DNA from: Paragyromitra xinjiangensis
Lineage: Eukaryota; Ascomycota; Pezizomycetes; Pezizales; Discinaceae
DNA length: 64,000 nucleotides
Assembly: GCA_038503065.1 (NCBI GenBank)
Contig: JBCAMK010000002.1
Coordinates: 1,240,001-1,304,000, forward strand
Reading direction: 5' to 3'
Shown: positions 47,501-60,600 of the stretch, in pieces
How positions within the stretch are numbered: the first letter of the stretch is position 1
How the letters are laid out: every line of letters starts with the position of its first letter
The notes under the pieces: generated by a model
The model's input: only the letters and a program-made list of their open reading frames with translations
Database searches by the model: none
What the model was told of the DNA's origin: nothing
Program-made: the position numbers and the translations under genes

Positions 47501-49082
47501 GAATAAGTAGTATGCAAGGTTTTTCTTCGCAGATCTGCGAGACTGGATACCTAGCCCCCCAGGGAAGCTACTTGCGGTTGTAATCCTGGATGGAGACTGG
47601 GTGCCAATTGTTCGGGGTTGCGGTAATTGATTACCTGGTATTAGTGAGATATCCTATGTAAGTTTCCGTATGAAATGATTACAGCACTGTTGCCATGCAA
47701 ATGGTACGCTTAGGTACACGAGTGACTTGTCATGATCTGGAGACTGCGGTAGACAGATAAATTCTCTATTAGATACCGAGGCTTACCGTATACCGCTTGG
47801 GGATGGCCAGAAATAGAAACGACTTCAGGGGTCTTGGGGTCTTCTGCAAAATACGTTTTAGTGACTGGAGTTCATAAAAACCATCGAAGAGCTAAAGGTT
47901 ATCATTGATGGAGATTCGCACGGAACCCTGCTTGTTCAACTCTTTGCCAGAGCCTCGCAGCTTACTGCGTTGTTGAGCATTCGTATGTCTTGTGATCAGC
48001 TATTGTCTAGCACACTCATCCTTGAGAGAGTCCTAGTGAATAAAGACATATTGTTTGTGTGGCAAAAACCCATGTTCGTTTCACTGCAGATTGTTTAGGT
48101 GTAAAGTACCTTTAGGCCGGTTTCTAAGCCCAACCATTTCATAGGATGTTTGGTGTCACGGCAAAATGAAGTTTCTCATCAAGGCGTGTCTGACACATAG
48201 CGAGTGAAGCTTCATTTGGGGAATGATTGCCAAGAATGACAGACATAATTGGGCGAAAAGGTGTAACATTTCGGGAGATAGGGCCTGTTAAGATAAGGCA
48301 ATTACAGCACCATGATCTAGAAATCTTTGATTGGTTCAAGTATGCCTTGCGTCCCCCCCTCGGACATGATTATGGAAGGTTTCAAGGATCACCCGACCGG
48401 AAAGACAGTAAACAGCAAGCAAACTTGGGGATTTTCTGAGTGTTGCTTTCCTCCTTTGCTCCTAGAGGCTGATGTCAGCTATATCCTTGCTTTACTGGCC
48501 CGAAAAACCGGATGACAAGTAAAAATTGGCACGGTTGGCTTTATTGCATAGAAAAAAACTAAAAGAGCCTCCATCGTAGAGCAGCCACTTCATTCGGGCG
48601 TCTTGTGTAAATTATAAAGGAGGGGTCTGTTGGCAAAACAAATACAGATTACTACAAGTAAGCTTCATCCAATCAATATTTCATGTTAGTTTGTGTATTT
48701 AAAATGAGAGACTTTAGTTGCTACGTTAAAAAACATTGGGATTTAATTGACTTTATGAAACGACATGTTCCGACATAAAGGATAACAAATCTAACAATAG
48801 GACCCCTCTCTTGGCACCAGAGAGACGGGAAACGGCGGTATGAACGGAAAGAAAGAGACAGAAAAAGATGAGAGAAATTCGTCATGATGCACAGAAGGAA
48901 AACCCAAGCCAATAAACCCGTTATTTGAACAATTCTGTAGGTTTGAGCCACCTCCTCCACAAATCCCCGGGAGAGAAAAAAACCTTCCCCACACTCTTTT
49001 CCCTTAAGATCCCCCCCGCACTTTCGAACTGCTCCCGATGAGCTCGTAACGTGTCCTCCCGTAGTAGCCACCGTGGGTCTAT
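44597..49082. other. Gene-poor region of ~4.5 kb
   Basis: No gene is supported. Contains the 3' flank of the membrane-protein gene, a run of about ten G near 45365, and two MITE-end-like fragments near 45.93 and 46.15 kb. Short frames at 46488-46831 and 47323-47583 have no recognisable domain. Confidence 0.45.
45924..46187. mobile_element. Degraded relative(s) of the 28.8-kb MITE
   Basis: The segment TATTCTTATAGGGCGAATAT at 45925 resembles the right terminal repeat of the element at 28771-28963 (TATTCTTATAGGACGAGTGT). At 46147-46187, TATAAGAATGTTC and GATATTCTTATTTTCCCGTG resemble terminal and subterminal words of the same family. The two sites might be the ends of one decayed copy or two solo ends; the internal sequence shows no transposase. 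Confidence 0.3.
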
Positions 49083-49277
49083 TTAATGACTGTTGCAATG
49101 GGCACCATTCTCACCCAGCTTCAGCGAGCAGGCCCCACACAGCTGGAATGAACAGGTGTTGCAGCGTTTCATGGTTTTCTTGTCCCTCTTGTTGCACATG
49201 TCGCACTTTGCGGTGGCAACAGTGATTTGGGTGAAGTCATCGGCAGAGCAGGGAGAGTGAGACTTTTCGAGAGGCAT
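49083..49277 (-). CDS. Small Cys-rich putative zinc-binding protein
   Basis: A 64-codon ATG frame. After a short Ser/Thr leader it has CDMCNKRDKK, RCNTCSFQLCGACSLK and HCNSH: paired CxxC motifs and a terminal Cys/His pair that could hold one or two zinc ions. The CxxCNKR...C..C pattern resembles short zinc-binding modules seen at the ends of larger fungal regulators, so it may be a stand-alone module or the relic of one. No intron is needed. It is isolated in a gene-poor region. The ordered Cys spacing argues against chance, but expression is unproven. Confidence 0.55.
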   Translation of the reverse strand: MPLEKSHSPCSADDFTQITVATAKCDMCNKRDKKTMKRCNTCSFQLCGACSLKLGENGAHCNSH

Positions 49278-52200
49278 CTTGTTCCACAAGTTTATTTTTT
49301 GGCCGAAAGGTTTCGTTCAATGCGACAGACTTTGTGGTTTGGAGCCGTGAAGAAAGGATATCTGCAACTCTTTTTAGTTGATGTAGTTGGAAGCTGAGGC
49401 TATTTGATAAAGTGTAGGTGAAGTACTAGTAAGGGAGGGATGTAGGGATCGAAGGGAACCAGACCACACAGTTAATTTCTTAAAGTGGATGATGCTATGA
49501 GCTAGGGGAGTGAGGGAGGGAGAGAAGGGCCGAATAAATGCTGTTTATATACATCGCGCAGATGAGGGGGCTCTTCTTCAACGTTTGCGCACAGCAGCCA
49601 CCATAGAATGGGCCGAACACGCCATGCTAATCGTGTGCACTCCTCAGGATTTGTAAATTCAAATCAAGCAGTAGCCCAAAAGAAATGATAGGCCATTGTA
49701 TCAAGAAGGAACTAGAACTCATTCAATTTAGCAGACATAAGGAGCTAGCCAGCTTAACGGCTTATATTAGCTCATGGCAGAGCAACATCTAAAATACTAT
49801 AGACTCCCAGCCGGCTCCTGCAAGGTGACAAAAGTTTTGAGAGCGTATCTCATAATCTAGGCCCCTCTCCTGACTCTTTTCCTGGTTGCTAGGCGTTTGG
49901 GACAGTATCGAATGAAAGCCTAGTTCGGGCGGTCTATGAGGCGCCTAGTAGAGCTTTCGGTTTCCGACAGTTGAACCATCTGGTCGCCGAACTCTGCCAA
50001 GGGGTTAAAGAATGAGAAACAAGACAGATAGTGTGTTTATTTGTTCGTGAATATATGGTTGGGTGGTAGCAAAATCGACTGAGCCTGCGTTTGTATGTAC
50101 CCAGGTCGATTAGAGTAGTCTAAACACGAGGCAGATGTCAAAACCATACACTCACGGAAGAGCACCTACGCTCGGGGTTCGGATTGATACCGTAGATCTA
50201 AGAGGCTCAAGTCGCGAATAACCGTGAGTTAGAAACGGGTCGATGGAAATGACACTACAGGAAAGTAAGTGGAAGCGGAAACAACAGCCGGTCTGCTAGA
50301 AACAAGAAGAACGCTCAACGCCAAAGCAGCTGACAGGACAATAGTTTAGGGTATGTGCAGGTTGCGACATGCAAATTCTAACAGGAATACAAACATGAAA
50401 AGAATAATAATAGTAGCCAAGCGAGGCCGAACAAGATGGAACCATGTCCTGCGTCAATTGAACCTGAAGGACATGAGTTTTTGAGATAGATAGGATTTAA
50501 CTCGCCGTGCTGTAAAAAAGTATTAGGAACTCAACCGCCTAATCTTACTTATTGTTCGCTAGCGGAGAGTTCTTGATCCGAAGAGGAAGGCGTACTCCAT
50601 CGTGAAGTTCAGACGAACTGCACTATCTTTTGTCTCCGGGGCACTCATACAAACATCCGGCTTGGAAGCTCTCCACACGATGGATGCAAACTAACGCGTT
50701 CAGAGGGGTAAGACGGAATGTTCGGAATGTGAATGACCTACTGTTTGTAGACCGGTTTTGAGAGGTTGCAGTAGGCGTGATTGAACTGAACTGATGAACA
50801 TGAGCCACGCAATGGAGAGGATGAGGACGAGACTCTAGAGGGACGGCAGGTATGGTAATACTAAATAGGTCTTTGTTTGCGTCAAAGCCCTCTCGTGAAC
50901 ATGAGTCGTGGATCTGAATGGGTAAAGGGTCTTTGACATGGACAGGATACACGAATATGCAAGTAGACTTGAAATCAGTTGTGTGGATCCGTCGGGATAA
51001 CCTGCATCGTGGCAAACTGTGTGCTTTATTCATGCCAACATGAAGGTCATTCTCCCTTTTGACCTATCTCTCGGGTCATCAAGAACTGCCGTGTCTGCGC
51101 TGTTTTCGACACCACTGCTTTGACGTATGTTTTACTCCCGTCCTTATCAGCTATTACCGACGTGTGCGCCTTGAGTATTCAGTCTTAAGGCTGTGCGTGA
51201 AGCTGTGGGTGTATGACAGGTTGGCTTTCATTTTGTGCTTCTTTAGAGGGTACGTTAATCAAACTGTATACCGGAATAGCCAATAGTTTCGGCAGATTTT
51301 GAGGATTGCCCTGAGATTTTTGAAACGCCTCATCTATAGATTAACCTCAGAAGCGCTGCTTCCTCTCCTCTGTCATGTGTTACGATTCCCCGTGATATAC
51401 TATATACGGTTGGATTGATCACGAGGCATCGCGAATTTCCCGACAACGAGTGATAGGTTGTGAAGTTCTCTAGTGATTAGTGATTAGTAAAGGGTTTGAA
51501 TGATGTTGGGTTGAGGTCGATGTCAATTGTTATGAACTATGTTGAAGGAGAACATTGATACTCTTCTCGGCCAAAACTTTAATCACAACCTATTGGTATT
51601 TGATTGCCTTACGCTTACCAATCAAGGGTTCATCTCTACGTATACCCTGTTGGTTGATTGAACTGAGTGCTTTAAAACCATAGTACTAGAAACGGGGGAA
51701 CAAGCCTTGAGATAACTGTTTAATCCAACATATCTCTGGTACCTTGCTACGACTAATACAACTCCCCTCAAGAGACCCCCAGGCTTGTATCGATAGCCTC
51801 ACCACTAAACAAGGCAGGGAGGGCAATTTTTCCTCTTCCGGAAGCCAAGACGTCAACTCCATCAACTACCCGTCCATCCCTCCAAGGATTTTATCATACG
51901 CATGTTCCCACAACAAGTGAGATATCTTTGCATTGAGAACTTTCTTTTTTGTCCAAATGAATTCGTGTGTAACCCAGTGGACCATCTCTTATTTGGATGA
52001 ACTGCAATCATTAAATTAATTTCTCTCTTGTAAACCTAAGATGAAATAAACTAGCCGTGGTATTAATTGATGCTTAATTTTGTGAGGAGAATAACTTTGG
52101 CGGAGACCAACTAGTGATGTCAGTCTAGCGCTCGATAATATGGAAGGGTTGTGGCTGGTCAGCAGCTTAAATCATGGTATCTCACTCGTTCAGGTAACCC

Positions 52201-53312
52201 CCACACGAAAAGTTCGGTCCGGCTCTGGAAAACCATCCATATCGGTCATTGGCCCATTGAGTAGTAGCTAGTATGAGACCTCGGAAAAGCACGTTTACGA
52301 CCTGAGGGATAACTAATATTGTGTTGCCCCTGAGCAAACAATTTATACCTTCGCATCCACGTATGTTTTAATTAGCGAACTTCTTTACTAGAGAAACTAT
52401 GTAAAGATGGATTATTCGTTTTCTAGAAAATTGTATAGAAGGTGAGAGGCCTAGATATAATATGTCTAACGAGATATTAAAGGGGGAATCAGAGATGTGA
52501 AAAGGAAGATATCTTCATTCTCCTGACTCTAGTAAAAGTAAGTTCGAGTGATCTCCTGTATTTTAGATGATAATGTGGCTGATTTACTACGATCAGATCC
52601 AAGTATACATCTCTAACTTATATAATTATGTGTTTTCTATAAATACAGGTCACAACTTAGGTCTGTCAAAAACGAAATCGTGTAAGCCAACGGCAGCTGT
52701 AGCTATTCCCCAGTGGCCGATGGATCTCAGGACCAGGACTAAATTTTAGCCTATGGCCGGGAAATTGTGAAACAAGAACGATCAACACCGTTAATTTGCG
52801 AGCTTGGACTGTGTAATCTTTGGTACTTCAGGAATGTTTTTGTACTTCTACCTAGCATAGCTCATGCTACTTGCGGTGTCATAGGTTAGCCAGTATGCTT
52901 TGCAGTAACCTTATAACCAATTTTGATGCTTTTTATGGTGGAGAAGTGTGGGGTTGACTACCTACTTACATATGCGATATAAGCAGGGGCCTGGAAAGAT
53001 GGTACCAGTCAAGAGATGACGGAATTACAAATCCTCGTACATAAGGTAATCCCTTACCGAGGTATGTTTGAGCCACCACAAATGCCTATTCGCCAGCCGT
53101 GACAAATATACGGTCCGGATTTAGTCTTTGATTATGTATGTACTTAACTCCACATATCCCCGGTCGCGAATTTGAACTACCTGCCGAATAATTATTGGCG
53201 CCTCTAAAGGACCTATTAAGCTCTGTGATATATATTTTAGGGGTGTTCCCCTCTTTCCTATTACTTCAGGATCAGCGCATGAGGAAGAAATAACCAACAG
53301 CAAAGTACCAGA
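49278..53312. other. Gene-poor region of ~4.0 kb
   Basis: Short frames only; the longest (minus, 50623-51033, 136 codons) has no recognisable domain. A/T-rich from about 51900 to 52700. No tRNA, rRNA or clear repeat was found. Confidence 0.45.
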
Positions 53313-55171
53313 ATGGCCTTTTTCTTAGAGGAACAAGATACCGCTTTCCATCCTGGCGAAGGTAAAACAAAAAGTCCATATTAATTAAAAGGTAGCTGAC
53401 TTTTTTATCCTACCCAGAGGAGATCCATAGACTCCTAAACCTCCCACCATCTGAAAATCCTACGGTACCTTATCTCCCTCCTTCGGCTGCAGATTTTCTC
53501 TCTAGATGCCCACTAGTAATCCTCGGGTCTCTCGATTCTCAACATCGCCCATGGACCTCACTAGTTGCAGGATCACCAGGTTTTGCAAGAGGTTTAAGTA
53601 CAGACCTCTTGGCCATTAGCGGAGTCGTTGCTGTGGATGACCCGATACTGGGGAATCTAGATTCAGCTGGTGAGATGATGGTTGCCGGCCTCGGGACAGA
53701 TTTGGCAGCGAGGAGGCGAGTAAAGTTCTTCGGAAGGGTGGCAGATAGGATGAGGAGAGTTGGAAAGAATGATGGGATGTTGCAGGTTATCCTGAAGATT
53801 GAGCAGACTCTGTGGAACTGTCCGAAATATATAACAGCTCGTCAAGTGGCCTTCGCTCCCACAACAGCTCCCACGCGACCGGAAGAACGAACCGCAAATA
53901 TAAAAAATACCCTTTCCCATAACGCTCTTGAGCTTATCCAGACAGCAGACATCTTCTTTATAACCACGCGTAACGGTGAGAAAGACATGGATACAAATCT
54001 GCGTGGTGGGCCTCCTGGCTTCGTTCGCATTCTTCCTTCCTCCTCTACCAGTACCCCCACAACAATAATATGGCCTGAATATTCCGGAAATCGGCTCTAT
54101 CAAACTCTAGGAAATCTAGCCGTCAACCCGGAAGCAGGAATAACGTTCACAGATTTCGTCACAGGTGACATACTCTACCTCACTGGAATAACCGAGATCA
54201 TTACTCTCGAAACAGGGCTTAGCCATATCCTCCCACGTTCCAATTTGGCTGTAAAATTCACAGTTCAAGAGTCAAGATATCTAGAAGCTGTTCTACCAAT
54301 CCGAGAGTCACTGTCCGATGTGGGAACAAGAGAGTTTTCACCTTACAACCCACCTGTACGATACCTATCTTCCGAAAAAGCTCAACCTCTCCCCGAAGGG
54401 AATTCCCTTAAAGCCAAATTAGTCCACATCAGCGCAATCACCCCTAAAATCGCTATCTTTAGGTTCTCGTTATCCAGCCCGCACGCTATTCAGTGGAAAG
54501 CTGGGCAATATGTTGCGCTGGAGTTCGAGGATAGGGTTGGACATGCAAAGGGTTATAGACATATGAATAATTCGGACCCAAAAAGCCTGAACGACGACTA
54601 TGTTAGAACCTTCACAGTTATTTCAAGGCCTGAAAATAATGGTATCATTGAGATATTAGTTAGGAAAGTTGGAGTTGTTACGGGCTGGATGTTTGCTTTG
54701 ATCGGAAACAAGAGGAAGATAGATATGGGCGTTAAAATCCCAGTTAGAGGATTTGGGGGTGAATTTAGTATATCTCACGAGGGGAAAGAACAGATAAATT
54801 TTGTTGCCGGGGGGGTAGGGATTACACCGCTGCTCTCGTTTCTAGACGATAAAAACTGGAGTGGTGTGAATGTGTGGTGGACACTCAGGATAGGTGATGT
54901 AGGGATGGTGGAGGAGATCTTGAGGAGGTACCCGGGCTTGGGGCAAAGATTAAAGGTTTTCATTACTGGGGGAAGCGAACATGATTTGGAGGGTTTGCAA
55001 GGAATAAAGGTTTTTTGGAGGAGGATCGAGAAGGGGGATTTAGCCCCGTTCGAAGAACAGAGTAAGGCAAAATGGTATCTGTGCGCCTCTCCAGAGCTGA
55101 GGAAAAAATTTGTAAACTGGCTTGAAGGAAAAGAAGGGCAAGAGGTATTTTGGGAAGATTTTGGATATTGA
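53313..55171 (+). CDS. PNPOx-like split-barrel fused to ferredoxin-NADP reductase-type oxidoreductase
   Basis: Two exons (53313-53361, 53418-55171; intron 56 bp) encode 600 residues. The N-terminal part (FHPGEEEIHRLL, then CPLVILGSLDSQHRPWTSLV and the later TADIFFITT) has the look of a pyridoxamine-5'-phosphate-oxidase-like FMN-binding split barrel. The second half is a ferredoxin-reductase-type module: FAD site KAGQYVALEF and YVRTFTVISRP, and the NAD(P) site NFVAGGVGITPLLSFL followed by WYLCASPELRKKF. No [2Fe-2S] cysteine cluster is present at the C-terminus. Such fusions are thought to be flavin electron-transfer enzymes, but the substrate is unknown. The model starts at MAFFLEEQDT because splicing gives a continuous N-terminus. 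It converges with the FAD oxidase gene across 684 bp. Confidence 0.92.
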
Positions 55172-55855
55172 AGAAGGACTGTACTTAAGGTCTTGAATAA
55201 GGGAACGTGTAGGTGATGGCTAAGCTTGATAGAAACGCAACAAATAGGTATAAATTGCTTGATATTGGGCGCGAGCGATGATTGGTTCCAATCAAACTAA
55301 GTCATTGCATCCACCTTCGCCAATTTGTATCAAAACTTAAGAACGCCCCATCACGCTACTCTAGCTAGTACCTTCGCCTAAGCTCCGGCGTAGCCTGGTA
55401 GATAATCGAGTCTCCAGATCTATCACTTATAAAGTAGAAGCTAGAAAAAAATGTAGAAAATCGGCCGAATGGCTAAGGTAGCTGACCATGATCGACTAAG
55501 GGGCAGTATTTTTTTAGATAGACCCTAATCCCCATAAAGTTGCTGCCGGGGAAATAGCAGCCCGCTACAACGTTCGGTAGGGGTTTATCTTGGCGTTAAT
55601 GAGCGGCGTACGATTTACACAGATCATGTTTGTGTTGGCGTGAGTGGTTTTTCGAGCTCAAGGGTTTCAAAATGATGTTTTGTCAAGAAATGATATCACT
55701 ACAACTAGAAGTAACAAACAACACATCACTCCAGGATCTAAACCAACCTCAAATACATGATCTCTCAAATCGTAAACTTCTATTACACCTTAGCCAACAA
55801 TACTATATACGCGTTGGCCCATTTACACTATATAACAAGGGTCCTTATTGCTGAT
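55172..55855. other. Intergenic, convergent 3' ends
   Basis: The region between the oppositely oriented 3' ends of the two oxidoreductase genes. No further gene is visible; it should hold both 3' UTRs. Confidence 0.45.
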
Positions 55856-57655
55856 TTACACTACTCCAATAGCCTGAGGATTCCATAAAGTCATCTTCGG
55901 GTCAACAGCCCTCTTAATCTTCAACAACCTTGGATACTGCGAGCCAAAATACAGCTTATGCGCCTCACCGGCACTCAAACTAGGGTCGACATAGTTCGGG
56001 TAAGCAGCGAAGTTAGTCTGAGGTTGAGCATTTGTAATCGACTCCACCATGCGGTTCATGAAATCAAATCCTGCAGCTGGATATGGCGGTTCTAGGGTCA
56101 GGGGTACGGAGTAGAGCTGGAAGGTGAATAGCGAGTCGCGGCCGGCGTATGATGCGCTGTCGAGGGAGAAGGAGGAGATGTTGGAATGGACACCTCCGTA
56201 GACGTCTGCAATTACATACCAATACTTGAGGAAGTATATTTTAGAATCTTATCCCATATATTGTCGGTTTATCGCGGGGATTTTGTGAGGATTTAACTTA
56301 CAACTGAAGCATTTCTACCATTTTGTAGGTAGGTGAGGAATGAAGTCAATGTATCTGATGTAAGGGGTTCTGGGGCGACTAGACTCTTCGTAAACTACTT
56401 GCAGACCATTAGCTAACCGCAATCAAGAAACCCTGTATCATATCTGGAGTCATACAAAAGTACTATGCGTCGTGTAGTTCGCCGGTACGGGAATAGGATC
56501 TCCATTTGCCAGGTTAATCAACATATCCAGCCAACCGTACTCCTGAATAACGGTAGCAAGGGGAGGTGGGAACTTGGCAAGAAGGGGTGCGATAACAACG
56601 TCGAAATCCTCCCTCGAGCCCCAGTAAACACCAGTAACATTGAAGCCGTCCTGAAAGGTAAACCATCTCAAACCAATCTCTTTAGGGGCTGTGTTCTGAG
56701 CGTATTCTTGCAGAGCCTCAAAGACAGAGACTTGGTAAGGAATTGTTGAACCAGTTGTAGGGTCGTGATCACCGAATACGTATGTAAATTCAACACCATT
56801 GGCGGGCGCCTCGAGTGTTTGAAACTTGAACTTTGTGGCGACGCCGAAAGACTCACCAGCGCCGCGGAGAGCCTAGAACAAACGTTAGCTGGTATATAAG
56901 GTACACTCGTAGGATAAAAGTTACGAGTAATGGAGAATGGGGTGTTAGCCTACCCAGAACAAATCTTCATTTTTAGTCTTAGACGCGGTGGTAATTGTTC
57001 CATTGGCAAGAACGACTTCGATTTCAATAATTGTATCAAGGGTAATTCCCCACATGCGAGAAGCCATCCCATAACCTCCATGTAAAGCATGGCCACCGAG
57101 ACCAACACTATTACGTCAGGTTAGCGAAAAAACCCCCTTCTATTTTCTCCTATTCTGGGATGAAACTAACGTCGGACATAAACCATGAGGCAGGGCACGT
57201 CCTCCTAGGTTAAATAAAGCGTACGCCACATCACCTAAACGATTACCTACTCCAACAGTTGCAACCCCTGTGTTTGTATCAAGATCGATTGACTTGAACG
57301 TCTTCATATCAATCATCAGAGATCCATTTTTACCCCCAAGCCCAAAGCCCGCATAGGAATGACCTCCAGATCTTGCAGCAACTTTGACATTGAAATGCTG
57401 TGCACAAATAAGGGCCGACGAGACATGAGTGGCGGTTACTGGGACGGCGACTGCCTGGGGAAAAAAAGGTGTACGGAGATTGTAGGGCAAAACTTCGGCC
57501 GGGTAGGCAGCGGACGTGCTTTCGATCACAGGCACTGATGCTACCTTGAGGCACTGAACAAGCGTCGAACGTTTCTCAATCGGATCAGCTTGCGCTGAAA
57601 AGACGAGACTTGCTAAACCCAAGAGGGTCACGATGTTCCCAAGGCGGGGAACCAT
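55856..57655 (-). CDS. Secreted FAD-linked oxidase, berberine bridge enzyme-like (BBE) family
   Basis: Five exons give 505 residues: 57171-57655, 56954-57107, 56456-56872, 56302-56394, 55856-56224. Residues 1-23 are a signal peptide (TLLGLASLVFSAQA), followed by a KR dibasic site. The PCMH FAD domain has RSGGHSYAGFGLGG with His99 and HGLCPTVGLGGHALHGGYG with Cys160, the two residues that attach FAD bicovalently in this family, so it should be an extracellular oxidase of sugars, alcohols or phenolics. The BBE C-terminal domain ends WNPQAIGV. Several N-glycosylation sites (NGS, NYT, NVT, NAS) are visible. All four splice sites were set by phase; each intron is 61-81 bp. Confidence 0.95.
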
Positions 57656-60600
57656 TTCTTCGAGTTTCTTGTCAAAACAGAAAGTAATCTCTCGTGAATT
57701 TTTCAAGCCACCAGCTATTAATCTTCGAAAACCGGGGTGGAGCGGAGAACCGAAGTCTCGGGGGAGGAATGAGCCCTCTTTAAGTCAAAGGAGCCTTGAT
57801 CTTAGACCTGCTTCTACGAAATCTGATTGTTCTGTGTCGATCCTCAATGCCTAAATGGACACACTGCATTGTTGATCTCTAGTGCTTGCCCTGAACGAAA
57901 CGAAGAGCTATGGGGTAGGGAAGGGATTAGTTCAACGTTGATTGGTAGTTTGGATCTGGCTAATAGGTTGAGAGCTAGGGGTTCACTCAGGGTATACGAC
58001 ACCCTGCTTGGTGATGTTCAGTTGGCTAAAGTGACAGCATAGAGTAGTACGCAGAGGTGATGCCAAGATAATCGCTAATTAGTGATTTTTCATCTACCAC
58101 TGTGACACCATAACACAGACACTGTAAACTTCCAGCCATTTCCGCAGACTTTGAACCATTAGCTTTAGATGCAAGAAAAATACTTGGATGAGATCGTAAG
58201 ACAGCTAAACTCAAGAGTCCGGTTCGAGGCGGGGCCATCAGATAGCCCTAGGCACGAAAGGGGCTCAGTGCCTCAAACTTGAAAGTCCATAGGAAAATTA
58301 AAATCTGTATTTCAACAGGAAGATCAGTATCAATACCAGTGATATTTTACAGTAATTTAGTAATTTGGAGTTCACCTATAGTAGCTGCTGCCGAGCTGTT
58401 ATTGCCAAACGTTACTCTGAATGCAGGTGCTTCTAGAAGCATCTTAGATCATATTTTGGGCGCTGGCCGGCGCCGGAATCTAATAATCCGGCGATCGGCA
58501 TATCAATGTCTTGACTAAAATTATCCATGCACATAAGCTTGAGGCTCAGAGCCTTCGTGTGGGCCCCCCACAACCTAAACTTCAATTGTTTAGACTCCAT
58601 TGGCCTTGATTACAGGGAGACTATCAGCTCAGTAACACCAGTAACGGCGGCAACTCCACATGCATCCCCAGAGCTCGGGTATGACGAAAACTCTATCGTG
58701 AGTAGGTTAACTAGCAACATGCTCAGCCCACCGCAGATCAAAAATTTAGCTCAAACACTCCATCAATCCAAAAGAGCCCATGAGTTGCAATTAGTGGGAC
58801 CACAGATATGTGAGTCCCTGCTAACCAAGCAGAAATATTACACTTTAAAATAAATCTATGCGGCCAAAGTCGATTTCTATCAGTTCCCGAGCCCTTATAT
58901 GTGAAGGCTCATGCCATATGCGCCCATGAGCCGGAATATAATCATTACGCCGGAACATTAATAATTTATTCTCCGCCTCTCAACAAGCTTAAAAGTGCGC
59001 GTCGCTTCCTGTCTACATCCTCCTTGCGCGCCTACCCGTAATTTTACGATGCATTGAGACCAACAATTGCAAGGGACAGATAGGTACCGTGATAACCCTA
59101 CATGTACAATAACATATATCCCCATGATAAATAGCGTCAAGATCCTGGACATGCAAGCGAAGCGTCTCAAGCTTCCCTCGTCACAAGTTTAGCCTATGCG
59201 TGCAAAGCACACATAAGCCCCCACACCACACAAAAGGGAAATCTGAATATATAGTTTTAGATTCCGCCCGTCGGGGGTTTTAGAATGAAAACTATGCCCT
59301 GGTGGAACGAAGAACTGTTACAATTGATATGTTAGTACCCTGGTCGGTCTGAAATATACCAAAAACACCTGTTCTTGTTCCTCCCCACATATGCACATAT
59401 GACCCAAGTCAATTGAATATACCTTCCTACTACTTTAGTTCTTGTACTAAGTTGCACACGTTGAAATCATATCCATAAACAAGCCTTAGAAATCACAGAA
59501 TATCACTCGTAAACACGGCATTCCCAAAACCCGAGTCCGTTCACGAACACTGCCGCAATCCTAAATCGATCCTAGGAAAGCTTCTACATAATCCCCGTAG
59601 AAATTCCCAACCCGGCCGCAGCTGAACACTAAGGCACTAATTTAAATAAATGGAACCTGGGAACGGTAGGAAAAATCCAATTAACCACACAGACTAGTTG
59701 ATTCGCCATCCTAATACTAGCACCTTTGTTCGAAGGGTCTTTCTCACCGATCGTGAGGAGATCTAAGCGAAGCAGAAAGGACTATGTAATCATGCTTGCG
59801 ACTAGTGAAAGTGGTGTAACATACGCTCGAGATGGAAGGTCTGAAGCGGGTTTTGCTCTATGCTTAGGAGTGAAATTTGGAAATCGTGCCCTCGTACATG
59901 TGTCTCGCCGTGGGCCCATAGACACCATGGATGCCGAAAAATTGAGCCTCCGCAGTTGTATAGTTCCAAGTACAAGAGAAGTAACGTACAGAAATGAAGG
60001 CAATAGGTAAGAGTTTAATTGAGCAGTAAGAAGAGATGACGAAGTATCAAGCAGCGGTGGTACTGAAGATAAGGAAGTGATAGTGGGTAGGCAAGTTACA
60101 CGCGATATTGGATAAATAAGCAATGCGATCCACTTCCCCGGGTTAAGGGATCAAGGAGTTTGGCCACTTCAAGAAGGTCATGAATATAAAATCATTTCTG
60201 TTTAGGGTTACCCATTCTTACTGCCGGAGGAAGCACAAAGTGGCTAGAAGCGGGTGGCTGAACTTGTTCATCAGGCTCACTTCCGCGCCACCCACGTGCA
60301 CCTATCACCCCCAATTTCTTTTTCTCTTTACACCTTACTTACCCTAGACTACAATGTGGGGAAAGCTTATTAGCGGGTCAATAGAGCAGAAGTGAGACAT
60401 CATTCTAATTCTGCAGTTCTTTAATAAATGGTACTCGTACATAACCTGGAAGGGTCTAAAATAGATAGAGGCTTTCCAGGCTGCCTCTGGGTTAAAGAAA
60501 TGATAGAGCACTGGTTTGTTCCTTCTGTCGCTAGCATACACGCCATAATTCCCGAGGACGCATGCTATGAGTTGGTGTTCACATTTTATGCTTCGAGCCC

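Noticed and set aside
50623..51033. Minus-strand frame of 136 codons starting with ATG
   Set aside because: No domain, no signal peptide, no splice or composition support; a frame of this size is expected by chance in several kb of gene-poor DNA.
58527..58853. Plus-strand frame of 108 codons
   Set aside because: No family resemblance and no supporting splice or promoter pattern.
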